Source: Delphinapterus leucas
Taxonomy: Eukaryota; Chordata; Mammalia; Artiodactyla; Monodontidae
DNA: 64,000 nt
Assembly (NCBI RefSeq): GCF_002288925.2
Contig: NW_022097996.1
Location: forward strand, 10,238,451-10,302,450
Reading direction: 5' to 3'
This document shows positions 1 to 11,537 of this stretch, piece after piece. Every line of letters starts with the position of its first letter. Within the stretch, counting starts at the first letter, position 1. The position numbers and the translations under genes were made by a program. The notes below the pieces were generated by a model. It was given only the letters and a program-made list of their open reading frames with translations. It had not been told where the DNA came from and did not search any database.

Positions 1-885
1 ATGGTTTAGGTACATCACAAGTTCTGTTAAATATACATATGCATTCGTTTTCAAATCCGATACTCTAGGTGCACGATTTGCCTATACACAGTTGGGCTGA
101 TGGTCCTAAGATGAGCTTTAGTACAAGTATCAACAGAACAGTTGCTGAACTTCTGGATTTCCATGTGGTGCTTCTATCTTTCACTTGATGACACCCACCA
201 AACTCTTAAGGTTACCGAAGTTTAGGAGGTTAAAGTCAGAGTGTCTTCATTCAGCTGCCGAATCAAATTTGTACATAACACAATAGTACTGAAAACCTTT
301 AAATTACCACTATTTCCAAATCTGCCCCAACACAGCCTGTTCTTGCTTTGGGAACAGAAAAGAGGAAGACAACTGTTGAATATATGTTTCTTTTGCGATG
401 GAGGCTGTGCATGTGTGAGGGTGGAGGTGTATGGGAAATCTCTGTATGTTCCACTCAGTTTTACTGGGAACCTAAAACTACTCTAAAAAAAATTCTACTT
501 GAAAAAATTATATTTAATAGTGAAATGAAGTTTATTCCTACAGTTAAACACCTGATCAAAACCCTTCTTTCAATAATCTGATTAAAATACAGAATGCTGA
601 TATAAGTTATTTTACAGAAATACTTGAAGGGGGAAGAAATCCAACAGTATTCCTAAATCAGCATTTTGAAGGGAAATAAATTCATCAGCCTCTGAAGGTC
701 AAAAAGCACTTGCTATGCTGTCATCCTGTCCCCCACCCAGCTGCGGCTGGACCATGACCCTGTGTTTATCACTTTTGTCTCTGTGTCAGGACTTTTGGAA
801 TTAATGCTGTCTTCCTCAAAGGCTGAGGATTCTGTCGTGTTCTGATAAGAGCAGGATTTCCACAGAGCCCCAGATGACTAGTGGA
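1..885. other. Unique AT-rich sequence, no gene seen
   Basis: No recognisable repeat, splice-bounded coding exon or RNA gene was found. The open frames here are short (under 82 codons), start without context and resemble no family I know. Likely intergenic or intronic DNA. Confidence 0.5.
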
Positions 886-891
886 TTCATT

Positions 892-1224
892 TGCTAGGGC
901 TGCCGTAACAAAGTGTGACAGCCTAGGGGCTTCAACAACAGAAATTTCTTGTCTCACAGTTCTGGAAGCTGGAGTCCAAAATCAAGGTGTCGGGAGGATT
1001 GGTTTCTTCTGAGGCCTCTCTCCTCAGCTTGTTAGATGGCTGTCCTCTCCCTGTGTCTTCACCTGGTCTTCCATCTCTGTGTGTGTCTCTGTTCTAATCT
1101 CTTCTTATAAGGGCACCAGTCATTGGGTTAGGGCCCACTCCAGTGACCTCATTTTACCTTAATTACCTCTTTAAAGGCTCTGTCTCCAAATAACAGCCAC
1201 ATTCTGATGTAATGGGGAGTGTGC
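892..1224 (-). mobile_element. MLT1-type MaLR LTR (antisense)
   Basis: Read on the minus strand, this matches the known layout of MaLR LTRs (MLT1/MST): a dinucleotide-poor start, a 'ttataag' TATA-like segment, then the conserved end region whose plus-strand form is 'acagttctggaagctggag' followed by 'caaaatcaaggtg'. The plus-strand edge near 892 (tgctagggctgccgtaac) is the 3' end of the LTR. The 5' tip is missing or too diverged near 1224. MaLR elements are non-autonomous ERVL relatives; this is an old solo LTR. Confidence 0.85.
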
Positions 1225-1797
1225 CTGGAAACTTAATGACCACTCTGTGTCAGAGTCTGAATTTTTCTGAGAAGGAACCCTCTTTTTTGTTTACAGATGG
1301 GACAGGTAGTTTGGGGATATATTTAACCAAGAGTCTGCAACTACATGTTTGCAGAGATAAACGAGGAAACTGGGAAGGATGCTGAGTTGGTCCCATCTTT
1401 ACATTCATCCTAGCAGATGGCACATGCATCATACCCCTCTCCTTTCTGGAATTTACATAGTCAAAATCTCTTAGGATGATCTTTATAAAATGTTTCTTCT
1501 AGTTGGATGTCTGTCCTGGAAAAATTGTGTGAATTTGAAAATGAGTACCAAGGTGAGATGAATGCCCAATAGAATAAAGAAGGTAGAATTCCAGAGGTCA
1601 GCTGAATTCCAGAGCTAAACAATGTGGCCTCTTCCTTCATATGTGAGCTCGTCTTTCAGAGAGTTACCCCATTCTTTCCCAATAAAGACAGATGAAATGT
1701 CATTAAAAAACCTCATTATATGGATTCTATGCTGATTAGTTAATAAGCATCAGTATTGTGAACTCTGGCTGCTTTGTATTCTCTCTGTACAATTAAA
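1225..1797. other. Unique sequence, nothing identified
   Basis: Moderately AT-rich sequence with no repeat or coding signature that I can name. Lies between an MLT1 LTR and a CHR SINE. Confidence 0.45.
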
Positions 1798-1798
1798 G

Positions 1799-2048
1799 AT
1801 TTATTTATTTATTAATTTATTTGGCTGAGTCGGGTCTTAGTTGTGGTGCTCGGGCTTCTCTTTAGTTGGGGCACGTGGGCCCTCTAGTTGTGGCACATGG
1901 GCTCTCTAGTTGTGGCATGCGGGCTCTAGAGCACGCGGGCTTAGTTGCCCCTCGGCCTGTGGGAACCTTAGTTCCCCGACCAGGGATCGAACCTGCGTCC
2001 CCTGCATTGGAAGGTGGATTCTTAACCACTGGACCAGCAGGGAAGTCC
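1799..2048 (-). mobile_element. CHR-type tRNA-Glu SINE, long form (antisense)
   Basis: The plus strand begins with a T/A-rich tail complement (ttatttatttattaattt) and ends with 'ccagcagggaagtcc', the complement of the SINE's 5' head. The tRNA-Glu-derived part contains the B-box-like 'gaccagggatcgaacc'. The tRNA-unrelated body carries the repeated 'ctagttgtggc' modules typical of the long CHR form. The copy is diverged and so probably not among the youngest. Confidence 0.93.
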
Positions 2049-2159
2049 TGCATTTAAAAATCTTAATATCAAAATTGCCATCAGTAGAACTGGGCAGAGA
2101 AATACAAAACGAGCTTGGTGCACCTTGAAGCAGGGAAGTAAGGAAGTGCTCACTAAATA

Positions 2160-2340
2160 AATAGGGAAGAAAGTAAGGAAATAGGAAGAGAGTGACGAAG
2201 GGAGGGAGGGAGCAAGAGAGAGAGAGAGAAAAGAGAGAGAGAGGAGAGGAGAGGTGTGTGGGGAGAAAAAGAAAAAGGGGGAAAAGAAAGAAGGAAGGAA
2301 GGAAGGAAAAGAAGAGGGAGGGAGGAAGGAAGCATGGGGG
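2160..2340. repeat. Purine-rich low-complexity tract (GA/GGAA/GGGA)
   Basis: The plus strand is nearly all A and G for about 180 bases, with runs of GA dinucleotides (about 2215-2245) and GGAA/GGGA units (about 2285-2335). Six-frame translation gives Ser/Pro/Phe-rich or Arg/Glu/Lys-rich open frames on both strands; these are composition artefacts, not genes. Confidence 0.9.
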
Positions 2341-2419
2341 TGTGTCAAAGGGAGCCAGGAGCCAAATGAAAGAGCTCCTAATGGCCAAAGCTAGAAAACT
2401 TTGAACAAAATAAATAATA

Positions 2420-3205
2420 ATAGTAATGGATTATAACCTAAGGAATAAAATAACTATCTGAGTCCATAATGATATAAAGAAACAATTGAAGAAATAAATA
2501 AATGAGGAGAAGGCACAAACCTTCCTTAAAGAGAATACCAAATTATATATGTGGACTCTCCTTCTCCAGGGGGTGGGACTTAATTTCCCTCTTCTTGGGT
2601 GTGGGCTGGACTTGGTGACTCGCTTCCAAAAAATTGAGTGTGGAGAGGGAAAAAATAGTAACTTGATGGCAGAGAAACCTGGCAGACAGCACTTTAAGCA
2701 AATGATCAAGGTCAATATCACCAGTGATAAATTATATGTTGATATGTATTCCTTGACATGAAATGATGAGAAGTGCCTTTTGTCTCTGTGGTATTCTTGC
2801 CAATAACCCATAACCCCAGTCTAGTAATGAGAAAACACCAAACAAACCCAACTTGGGGGAATTCTATAATATACCTGACCTTTCAAGGTCTTGAAAACAA
2901 GAAAAGACTGAAAGACCATCACAGACCAGAAGAGACTAAAAAGACATGATGAGTAAATTCAAAGCAGAGCCTTGGATTGGATCCTGGGACAGAAAAGGGA
3001 TATTAATGGAAAAATGAGTGAAATTCACATAGAGTCTGTAGTTCAATTAATAGTATTGTACTAATTTATTAGTTTTGACAAATGTAGAATCGTTATGTAA
3101 GAAGTTAACGTTAGGCGGAGCTGGGTGAAGAGTATATAGGAACTCTGAACTATCTTTGCAACTTTTCTGTAAATCAAAATTATTCCAAAAGTAATGTTTA
3201 ATTAA
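2420..3205 (+). mobile_element. Old L1M-like 3' end
   Basis: The segment from about 2960 to 3205 resembles the 3' UTR of ancient mammalian L1M elements: 'gggacagaaaagggatatta', 'agttttgacaaatgtag', then 'ctatctttgcaacttttctg' and a tail ending in 'ttattccaaaag'. Upstream sequence back to about 2420 has the same AT-rich character but is less certain. No open ORF2 remains. The exact subfamily cannot be named by eye. Confidence 0.65.
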
Positions 3206-4150
3206 AACATTCATGAAAAGATGCTCAACATCACTAATCATCAAGGAAATGCATATCAAAACCACAATGAGATCTCACCTCACATCTGTTAGAATGGCTA
3301 TGAAAAAAAAGGGAAGAGATAACAAATGTTGGCACGGATGTGGAGAAAAGGGAACCCTCGTACACTGTTGGTGGGAATGTAAATTGGTGCAGCCACTATG
3401 GAAAATATTATGGAGGTTCCTCAAAAAATTAACAGTAGAACTACCATATAACCCAGTAATTCAATTTCTGGGTATTTATCCAAAGCAAATGAAAACACTA
3501 ATTCAAAAAGATATATGCACCCCAATGTTCATTGCAGCATTATTTACAATAGCTAAGATATGGAAGCAACGGAAGTGTCCACTGATAGATGAATGGATAA
3601 AGAAGATGTGGTGTACATATAATATGGAATATTACTCAGCCATAAAAAAGATGGAAATCATGTCATTTGTGACAACATGGATGGACCTAGAGGGCATTAT
3701 GCTAAGTGAAATATGTCAGACAGAGGAAGACAAATACCATATGATCTCACCTATATGTCAAAACTAAAAAACAAAAAACACAAAAGTCCAAGCTCATAGA
3801 TACAGAGAACAGATTTGTGGTTGCCAGAGGTGAGGGATGTGGTGGGGGTCAAATGGGTGAAGGGGGTCAAATGGGTGAAGGGGGTCAAAAGGTATACACT
3901 TCCAGTTATGAAATAAATAAGTCACAGGGATGTAATATACAGCCTGGTGACTACAGTTAATAATACTGTATTGCATATTTGAAAGTTGTTGACAGTAAAT
4001 CTTAAAAGTTCTCATAACAAGAAAAAAATTTTGTAGCTATGTATGGTGTTGGACATTAAATAGACTTATTGTGGTGATCATGTCACAATATATACAAATA
4101 TTGAATCATTATGTTTTATACCTGAAACTAATACAGTGTTCCATGTAAAT
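3206..4150 (+). mobile_element. L1 3' end, 5'-truncated, sense
   Basis: Starts within ORF2 just before the conserved '[17 protein letters not shown]' block and runs through the ORF2 stop into a 3' UTR with the usual 'ggttgccagaggtgaggg' and 'ttatgttttatacctgaaac' segments. The 3' UTR holds a short tandem duplication of a 19-base unit at 3847-3888. The A-rich end was later the target of a CHR SINE (4162 onward). Confidence 0.9.
3213..3767 (+). pseudogene. L1 ORF2 C-terminal remnant
   Basis: A 184-codon frame matching the C-terminus of the L1 ORF2 protein. Motifs in order: [14 protein letters not shown] near residue 6, the Cys-rich segment [18 protein letters not shown] around residues 39-56, then [27 protein letters not shown], and MEYYSAIKK near residue 139. 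Family knowledge: this is the region downstream of the reverse transcriptase, including the zinc-knuckle-like cysteines, in a protein normally about 1,275 residues long. The endonuclease and RT domains are absent, so it is a dead fragment. Confidence 0.9.
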
Positions 4151-4161
4151 TAAAAAATCCA

Positions 4162-4471
4162 GGGCTTCCCTGGTGGTGCAGTGATTAAGANNNNNNNNNN
4201 NNNNNNNNNNNNNNNNNNNNNNNNNNNNNNNNNNNNNNNNNNNNNNNNNNNNNNNNNNNNNNNNNNNNNNNNNNNNNNNNNNNNNNNNNNGTCCCCTGCA
4301 TCGGCAGGGGACACAGGTTCGTGCCCCGGTCCGGGAAGATCCCACATGCCGCGGAGCGGCTGGCCCCGTGAGCCATGGCCGCTGAGCCTGCGCGTCCGGA
4401 GCCTGTGCTCCGCAACGGGAGAGGCCACAACAGTGAGAGGCCCGCGTACCGCAAAAAAAAAAAAAAAAAAA
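4162..4471 (+). mobile_element. CHR SINE interrupted by an assembly gap
   Basis: Head 'gggcttccctggtggtgcag' at 4162; body and A-run end near 4470. A TSD around 'aaaaaatccaggg' is visible on both sides (about 4151-4164 and 4465-4479). The middle is replaced by exactly 100 N (4191-4290). The right side is the short CHR form (tgagccatggccgctgagcc). The first bases after the gap read as the reverse complement of the SINE's own promoter-proximal region, which suggests a misassembled junction. Confidence 0.92.
4191..4290. other. Assembly gap of 100 N
   Basis: Exactly 100 N, the conventional placeholder for a gap of unknown size. It lies inside a young SINE, a typical place for short-read assembly to break. 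Confidence 0.99.
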
Positions 4472-4479
4472 ATCCAGGG

Positions 4480-5206
4480 AAGGATAAAAAAAATTATAAT
4501 CATTTTTCTAATTAACTCAATGAAAATCCCAGTGTTTTTTCAAGGGTGAAGGGCTGTGAGCTCACAGGCATTCTCTGGTTCTGAGTTAATCAGAAAACCC
4601 TTCAAACCTTCAGCCTAAAGTCTATAACCAAAACGTGCTGAAGGTCATCAAAATGTCTAAGATGCATTTTCAAAACTACTCTAAATATGCCCAAATACCA
4701 ACATCTAAGAGCAACAGGTTTGAGGATGCAAAAGGCTGAAGAGTCACAGTGGCCGATATCTGGACAACAGCATTAACATGGTTGGAGGCCCAGCCCCAGA
4801 ACCCAGGGAAGGTCATGTAGCCGCATTGCTGCAGGAGAAGCCTCTGCACCAAATAGGTGCTCGCTTTTAATGGCACGTGAAAAAAATATGATTAACCCTT
4901 TTGATGCGAGCTCCCACAGACATTTCCCCTTTTGGAGTCAATGTCGTGGCTGGACCAGCCCTTGTGGTTCTTATGATGATTGCAAGATGCACCTCAGCAA
5001 CAGCCATCCGGGAACTCTGAGAAAGCATGGTCCTCTGGAAGACACCTGGGCTTCCTCCGTCTTGCCGAGCCCCTTGGACCCTCCAAAGGGCCCATACCTG
5101 TGCCTCGGGACAGATCCAGCATCTGATCGCTGGCCATCCGGAGGGCCAGGTACCAGGAGCTGGGAAACTAGCAGCAACCAACCAAGAAGAGGACATGCAC
5201 CATTAT
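4480..5206. other. Unique sequence, no clear gene
   Basis: Mixed-composition sequence. A 109-codon minus-strand frame (4867-5196) and an overlapping plus frame (4870-5304) exist, but neither shows a recognisable domain. Their overlap on opposite strands argues for chance. No repeat was identified. Confidence 0.45.
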
Positions 5207-5660
5207 TTTTTTTTTTTCTGGAAAAAGCAAACTATTTAATGGAAAATTCCAAAATACATGACTGTTTCCATTCAGTATACTTTGCCACAATTCCATGTGC
5301 TTAGAAAAAGGAACTCGGGCTCTTTAAACACAGCAGATCACAGGATTTCCTTGTGAAGCCCTCACTCAGTCTAAATAGCACTTCATCCAGGCTGGTGATG
5401 AGCTCCACGTGAAAGGGAGGACCATTCCTGCTGGAGTCTGCAAGGAGGCGGCTGCAGGAGCCCACTGCGATGGCCTCCGGTATGTGGGTCACGGCAGCCC
5501 CTCCAGCCTGCACAGGGCCACACGCCGCCTGCCTACCTGTTGAAATGCTGCTGCTTCTGGGCCTGATGGATGGAAGTCTGCAAGGATGGCTCTCAGGAAG
5601 CTCCGTTCCAGAAGGGAGTGATTTCTTAAAGAAAATGAGATGTGAGTTCTCATAAGTGGC
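5207..5660 (-). pseudogene. Possible processed pseudogene, parent unknown
   Basis: On the minus strand the sequence looks like an mRNA 3' end. There is a coding-like region (5301-5513, 70 codons, containing HIPEAIAVGSCSRLLADSS and FHVELITSLDEVLFRL), a stop, a short 3' UTR, the polyadenylation signal ATTAAA (plus-strand tttaat at 5235-5240) and then, about 16 bases on, an A-run (plus-strand T-run about 5206-5218). That order is the signature of a reverse-transcribed mRNA. The upstream part is in a different frame, implying decay. I do not recognise the parent gene and saw no clear TSD. It could instead be a real terminal exon next to a genomic A-run, which is less likely given the frame break. 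Confidence 0.4.
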
Positions 5661-7639
5661 TGTACCACCAGCTGAGAGGCTGGTGCATAGCAGAAAATAG
5701 TTTAGTATTTTAACTAGCGTGTTTTCTAGGAGTAATTGGGTACCAAGGGGTCATAACTTGTGCAAATCTGAAAGCCCTTCATCTTTACCTGCTGGCATCA
5801 TTCTCCAGCAAGCATACAAGCATACTTACAGACCTTTTATTTAAAAACTGTTAGTGTCTCTAGATCCCAAACTCTAGGGAACTGTTTTCTTAAAGCATTC
5901 TTATTAAGTCTGTTATTTTGAACTTGATTAGTAAAAACAAAATGTGTTCTGAGTAGCCCATTTTTCTCCATCACGTTCTTAGTTTCTTCAGACATTGTAT
6001 ATTCTCTAAGTCTGAATCAAAAACGATTCATCACCGGTATTGTAGTACATGATTTGGGAGTTTCACCTTCTTAAGAAAGTTTGGAGAGCGCAGAAACAGA
6101 GGCCCCTGTGCGCGGGAATTCCTTGCTGATGCAAGTTTGAAGGTCTGAAGCTTTACAGTTACAGCCTCTTAAGCCTGGGCCTGAAAATTTTTTTTTCTGA
6201 CGGCAGTACAGTTCTAAAATATGAATTCAACATGTAACCAGTAGGGAAACATTGCTAACTAGATGTTTAACCTTTTTTTTTTTTAATCCAAGTCTTTGAA
6301 ATCTGGTGTCTTACACTGACAGTGCTTGTAAATTCCAACTAGCCCCATTTCCCGTGGCTCATAACTCGTATTGGACAGCATAGTTCTAGACATAATTCTT
6401 AAGCCTGGCTTGTTTGTTTCCTTTCTCACCCTCCAGCCTGTCTCTGCTTCAATTGACTGGGAGCTACCTGGAGCCCGAGTCAGCAAGTGTTGAGTGGATG
6501 GCTGCTCTCCTGAGCTGATTGTTGTCACAGGACTGAGTCATTAAGAAGCCTGGATAAACCAGCGAAGCTCCTAGGGTTTAGGCTCCTGGCTCAGATTTTC
6601 AATCCCAATTTTTGTGCTATTTCCTCACCTTTGTTCTCAAACCAGGCATTGTCTGTGCTCCCCTCTTCCTCAGAATACTTACAGAATGCAACAACTAAAA
6701 ACAGACACATGCTAACAGGATGGCCTGTCCGACCATTTTTCTTAGAACTACAAGCTCGAATGGGCCGCTGGTCTAGCTTCCAAGTTATCACAGGTGAAAG
6801 TTTTACCAAATGTTGATTTGGCCTCTAAAAATCTACTTTCTTGCGGCTTGCCCCTCAACGGCCAAGCTATGGTTACATCTTTTGGGCTTTATTATGACAG
6901 CACCGCACTTTGAACTATCAATCTCTAATGAAAGATGCTGTTAGCTGCTGTAACAAACCCCCTGAATTTACATGGTTTTACAGAGTTTACTTCTTGCTCA
7001 TGTAACAGTCTGGTTGGTGGGAATCAGGCTCCTTCTGTCTTGTGGATTCATGATCCCCTAGGGCCTTGGAATCCTCTCTGCCTTCAGTCAGTGGAAACAG
7101 TATCAAGGAAGTATGAGCACTTGAGAGCCTTCCCCTGAAATTGCACACATCACTCCGTTCACGTTTCATTGTTTAGAATGCCACACAAACTGCAAGGGAG
7201 GCTGGAAAAGGTAGTCCTGGTGCTTAGGAAGAAAAGGAGAGTATAGATTTTATTGAGCATCAGATGTCCTTAACATGGTGTTTACATGAATGAGATTGGA
7301 TTTTAACTTCCCTCTTTCGTATATTTCTCATCTGGTGTTTGATATTTAAGGATAGAGTAGATTATACTAGTTATAAAAGGATATAAATTGGGAGTATTCT
7401 TTTTCTGGGAAGTGTTTGGGTAAGACTGAAATTTATTCATTCTTTAAATGATTGGTAGATTTTTCCATTAAAGCTGACGGTGCTTTATTGTGGAAAGATT
7501 TTAAACTATTGATTCAGTTCATTAACATTATGGAATGATTTGGTTTTCTATTTTTTATCAATTTTGGTAAGCTCCACTTTTTATAGGAATGGATCCATTT
7601 CAACTAATTTTTCAAACAAATTTCCTCATAATATATTCT
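5661..7639. other. Unique sequence, no gene identified
   Basis: About 2 kb without recognisable repeats or coding exons. The open frames are all under 82 codons with no family resemblance. Short T-runs occur near 6187 and 6272. Confidence 0.45.
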
Positions 7640-8703
7640 TATCTTTTTAAAATTGAAGTATAGTTGATTGACAATACTGTGTTAGTTTCAGGTATACAGC
7701 AAAGTGATTCAGTCATACATATATTTTTTCAGATTATTTTCCATTGTAGGTTATTACAAGATGAGTATAGTTCCCTGTGCAATACAATTAATCCTTGTTG
7801 TTTATCTATTTTATGTATAGTAGTTTGTATCTGTTAATCCCATACTCCTAGTTTATCCCTCCCCCTCTCCCTTTCCCCTTTGGTAACCATAAATTTGTTT
7901 TCTATGTTTGTGAGTCTGTTTTTATTTTGTATATAGATTCATTTGTATTATTTTTTAGATTCCACATATGAGTGATATTGAGTATTTGTCCTTGTCTGAC
8001 TTACTTCACTAAGTATAATGTTCTCTAGGTCCATCCATGTTGCTGCAAATGGCAATGTCTCATTTTTTTATGGCTGAGTAATATTCCATTGTGTATATAT
8101 ACCTCATCTTTCAAGCCAATTGTCTATTGATGGGTACTTGAGTTGTTTCCATGTCTTGGCTATTGTAAATAGTGCTGCTATGAACATTGGGGTGTACGTA
8201 TCTTTTCGAATTAGAGGTTTCATCTTTTCTGGATATATATCCAGGAGTGAGATTGCTGTATTATATGGTAGCTCTATTTTTAGTTTTTTAAGGAATTTCC
8301 ATACTGTTCTCTGTAGTGGTTGTACCAATTTACACTCCCACTAACAGTGTAGGAGGGTTCCCTTTTCTCCATACCCTCGTCAGCATTTATTATTTGTGGA
8401 CTTTTTTGTTGATAGACATTCTGACCAGTGTGAGGTGATACCTCATTGTGGTTTTGATTTACATTTCTCTAATAATTAGCGACATTGAGCATCTTTTCAT
8501 GTGCCTGTTGGCCATCTGTATGTCTTCTTTGGAGAAACGTTTATTTAGGTCTTCTGCCCATTTTTTGATTGGGTTGTTTGTTTTTTTCAATATTACGCTG
8601 TATGAGCTGTTTTATAGTTTGGAAATTAAGCCCTTGTCGGTCGCATCATTTGCAAATATTTTCTCTCATTCCGTAGATTGTCTTTTTGTTTTATTGATGG
8701 TCC
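7640..8703 (-). mobile_element. 5'-truncated L1 3' end (antisense)
   Basis: Begins with the complement of the L1 3' end (attgaagtatagttgattga), continues through the 3' UTR (ccctccccctctccctttcc) into ORF2 C-terminal sequence read on the minus strand, and stops abruptly near 8703. A short direct repeat 'tatctttt' sits at both edges (about 7650 and 8707), compatible with a TSD. Confidence 0.92.
8104..8328 (-). pseudogene. L1 ORF2 C-terminal remnant
   Basis: A 74-codon minus-strand frame containing MVQPLQRTVWKFLKKL, ELPYNTAISLLDIYP and [15 protein letters not shown], the C-terminal ORF2 segment after the cysteine-rich motif. Stops on both sides separate it from the rest of the ORF2 sequence in this truncated L1. 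Confidence 0.88.
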
Positions 8704-10817
8704 ATATCTTTTATTTCTGCAGCATTGGGAATTGTGTTCCTTTTTTCATTTCTAATATTATTTATCTACCTTTCTTAGGAAGTTACTTGAGGGTGTTCTC
8801 CAGAAAACCAAGTTTGTAAACCAGGAAAGGGGAGAACATGGAATTGATATTCTGGAAGCATAAGCAGCAAAGTCCTGGGAGATGGCTGTGTGGTGGACTC
8901 TGGAAGTCCCAGCTCACAAGGGAGAAGAGGACTAGGGGTCTTCTTCTTTAAGAAGGGGTGGGGGGTGGTCACAGAATGGAGAGTATGACTAAAAGGCTGA
9001 AAAAATATTGAGACTATAAAGGCAAATAATTACAGAAAGGAAAGAAAATTAGAAATGAGAGGGGATAAAACTGCACAAGAAATATATAAGCCAAAATAAA
9101 ATGTGACATAATTATAAGGAGTTAATGGGGTGTGAAAATAGAGAATCTTATTTTTCCTTGATGTTAGAGATACTCTCTTTCAAGTGGCCTGGTGTTGTAA
9201 AATTAAATTCATAGAGAAATTAATGTAATTCTAACACACTGTGCAGCCCAGAATGGGAAAATATTTGCATAATAATGGTAATGAAATGCTTTCTTTTATT
9301 GGTTTCAACTTCTAGAGTGAGCGTATGAATGGGGAACACTTAGATGAAGGGCAGAAGTGAAGTTTAATAAGCCTTGAAAATATATAAAAATGTGAAACTA
9401 TAGCTATAATCATAACATACATCTTTGTACATTTGTGTCATTATTTCTTTAGGATAAATTCCCAGGGGCTGGGTGGCTGCAAACATGGGTGTGTACATTT
9501 ATATACATAATTAATATACTGCTAAATCACCCTCCAGAAAAGGGGACCAGTTTATTCTCTCCCAATATGTCTCCCTGCTCCCACCTACTTCAGGATTTCT
9601 AGAAAGTCCTCAGAGGTTCTGGTTCATTTATGGTACCTGTCTGTATTTTTCCAGCCCTGCTACACATATTTCCCCCTATATTACTATTTATTGGATCATT
9701 TCAAAGGATTTTTACATTAGTGGGGAGGTAAAGTGTGTGTTCTCAAACTACCGTCTTGAAAGCAGGAGTCCCCTGCCAGATTTTTAAAATGTAAATTGTT
9801 TTTCCTTCCTGATTACAAAAGTAATGCATGCTCATTGGAGAAACAGTGTGAAGCGAAGAGGAAACACCTAGCGCCTCTGAGCTTTTGAAAAGGCAGAGAG
9901 ATACAAGAAAATTGGCCAGGGCTGTCTGCTCCTTGAAGAATAGAGATCTCTCATCTGCCAGGACTGAGAAATGGTAAAGAAATCTCTTTCTCCCTCCTCC
10001 TTGCCAAACATATTGAGAGAGAAAGATTGTCCAGTTTTGCCTTGTAATTTTCCCAAATGAAGCAGCAAGGTTTTATTTTGTTATTTTCGAATCGTCACTG
10101 GTGCTCCTATAATTCCACTTTGTCTAACGTCTTTCTTTGGCCTCATTTGAGCTGCTGAAGGATCAGTCGATACCCCGGAACCCCAGTGACCCCCCTGTTC
10201 CTTCTCGCAGCGAGGTCATCCTGCTGGTTAATTTAGAACTGCTAATCACTGAAAACTCTATATGGAACGTAGGTTACATCAGCCTGAGCCGCTTGATTGC
10301 CACCAACGTGGGGGAAAAAGGAACTCTGCAGAGCCAACTAGATCTGGGTTTGATTTGTAAAAACCGGATGTCATTGGGGGCTCCCGCACCCCTTGAAAGT
10401 CCGGGGGAACTTGACCCAAACTCATTTCCACAGCCTGGGACATTAAGCTTCCTTCCACTCTCTGTCCTTGCTTTTTTTTGTGGCGTTATTCTGCCATCCT
10501 GCTTCCACATGGGCAGCTCTGGTTCACAGGTGTCTCACAAATTTGGTAACTGAAGATTCTCAGGGAAGGGATCATTTCCAGGCAGCCCTCGCCTTCTGCC
10601 AGCTCTCCTGTCTCCTCCTACCTGAGGCCTCCCTGCTGTCACACCTGCGGGACCACCCACCCACAGGCCTTGGAAAGGGCCACCCCTGCAGGCTCTCCTT
10701 GGAGGAACAGCCCCTCATCACACCAGATTGCAGGGTCTGGGACCCCTGAGATCCCAGTGAATTAAAATGTCTCCATCTTGCTGTTTTACTTGATCAGTTG
10801 AAAGGAATTCTGCTATG
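8704..10817. other. Mostly unique sequence, faint old LINE-like pieces
   Basis: No gene recognised. Short stretches (about 9425-9560 and 9775-9860, e.g. 'gattacaaaagtaatgcatg') resemble very old LINE 3' material, but I cannot assign them. The plus frame at 10137-10553 (138 codons) has no ATG at its start and no recognisable domain. Confidence 0.4.
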
Positions 10818-11292
10818 TGATGGTTAGTTTTGAGTGTCAGCTTAGCTGGGCTGCAGTACCCAGTTATTTCATCAGACACTCATCTAGGTGTTGCTGTTAA
10901 GCTATTTTGTGGATGTGGTGGACATCTATCATCAGTTAACTTTAAGTAAAGGAAATGACCTTCAATGCGGGTGGGCCTCGTCTGATTGGTTGGAGGCCTT
11001 AAGAACAAAAACTGAGGTTTTCCAAAGAAGTTCTGCCTCAAAACTGCAACATTAACTCCTGCTGGAGTTTCCAGCCTGCCAGCCTCCCCTACAGATTTTA
11101 GACTTGCCAGCCCCTGCAATCACACGCGCCAATTCCTTAAAATATATCTCTTTATACTTATATACATACATACACATATATATCCTATAAATATGTATTT
11201 CTATCTATCCTATTGATTCTCTGTGTGTGTGTGTGAGATTATATATAATCTCCTATTGGTTCTATTTCTCTGGAGAACCCAAACTGATACAC
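10818..11292 (+). mobile_element. MLT2B-like ERVL LTR with expanded AT/GT simple repeat
   Basis: Matches the MLT2-type LTR order: 'tgatggttagttttgagtgt' at the start, then 'gtgggcctcgtctgattgg' and 'gttctgcctcaaaactgcaa', then 'gccaattccttaaaatatat', and the end 'tctctggagaacccaaactg' with 'atacac'. The AT-rich segment before the 3' end has expanded into ATAT/TACA and (GT)n microsatellite DNA at about 11150-11255. Family: ERVL long terminal repeats; here a solo LTR. Confidence 0.85.
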
Positions 11293-11528
11293 ACTGTGTA
11301 TTTGTTTTAATTACACAAATAACGCATGTTTAGTATAGAAAGTTAGAAATTACAGATAAACCAAAAGAAAAATCTTAGCAGCAATTTCACCACCACCACA
11401 AAATAACCTCTCAAGAGCTGTGTGTAGATGTACAGATTTCAAAAAGGTATACTTTAAATATTTTTATAAGTAGCTTTTCCAGTTAATATTTAATGAATAG
11501 CTTTCTATGTCAGTATGTACCGATCTAC
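11293..11528. repeat. Old LINE-like fragment (unassigned)
   Basis: AT-rich sequence beginning 'attacacaaataacgcatg', similar in style to old LINE 3' ends. It appears to continue after the SINE insertion (11883-12040, 'attataaacaacactgtaaa'). Family and orientation uncertain. Confidence 0.35.
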
Positions 11529-11537
11529 CTAATTTTA

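Noticed and set aside
1906..2388. Ser/Phe/Pro-rich frames on the minus strand
   Set aside because: Produced by translating the purine tract and an adjacent SINE; composition artefact.
10137..10553. 138-codon plus-strand open frame
   Set aside because: No ATG at the start, overlapped by an antisense frame, no recognisable domain and no splice or retrocopy features.
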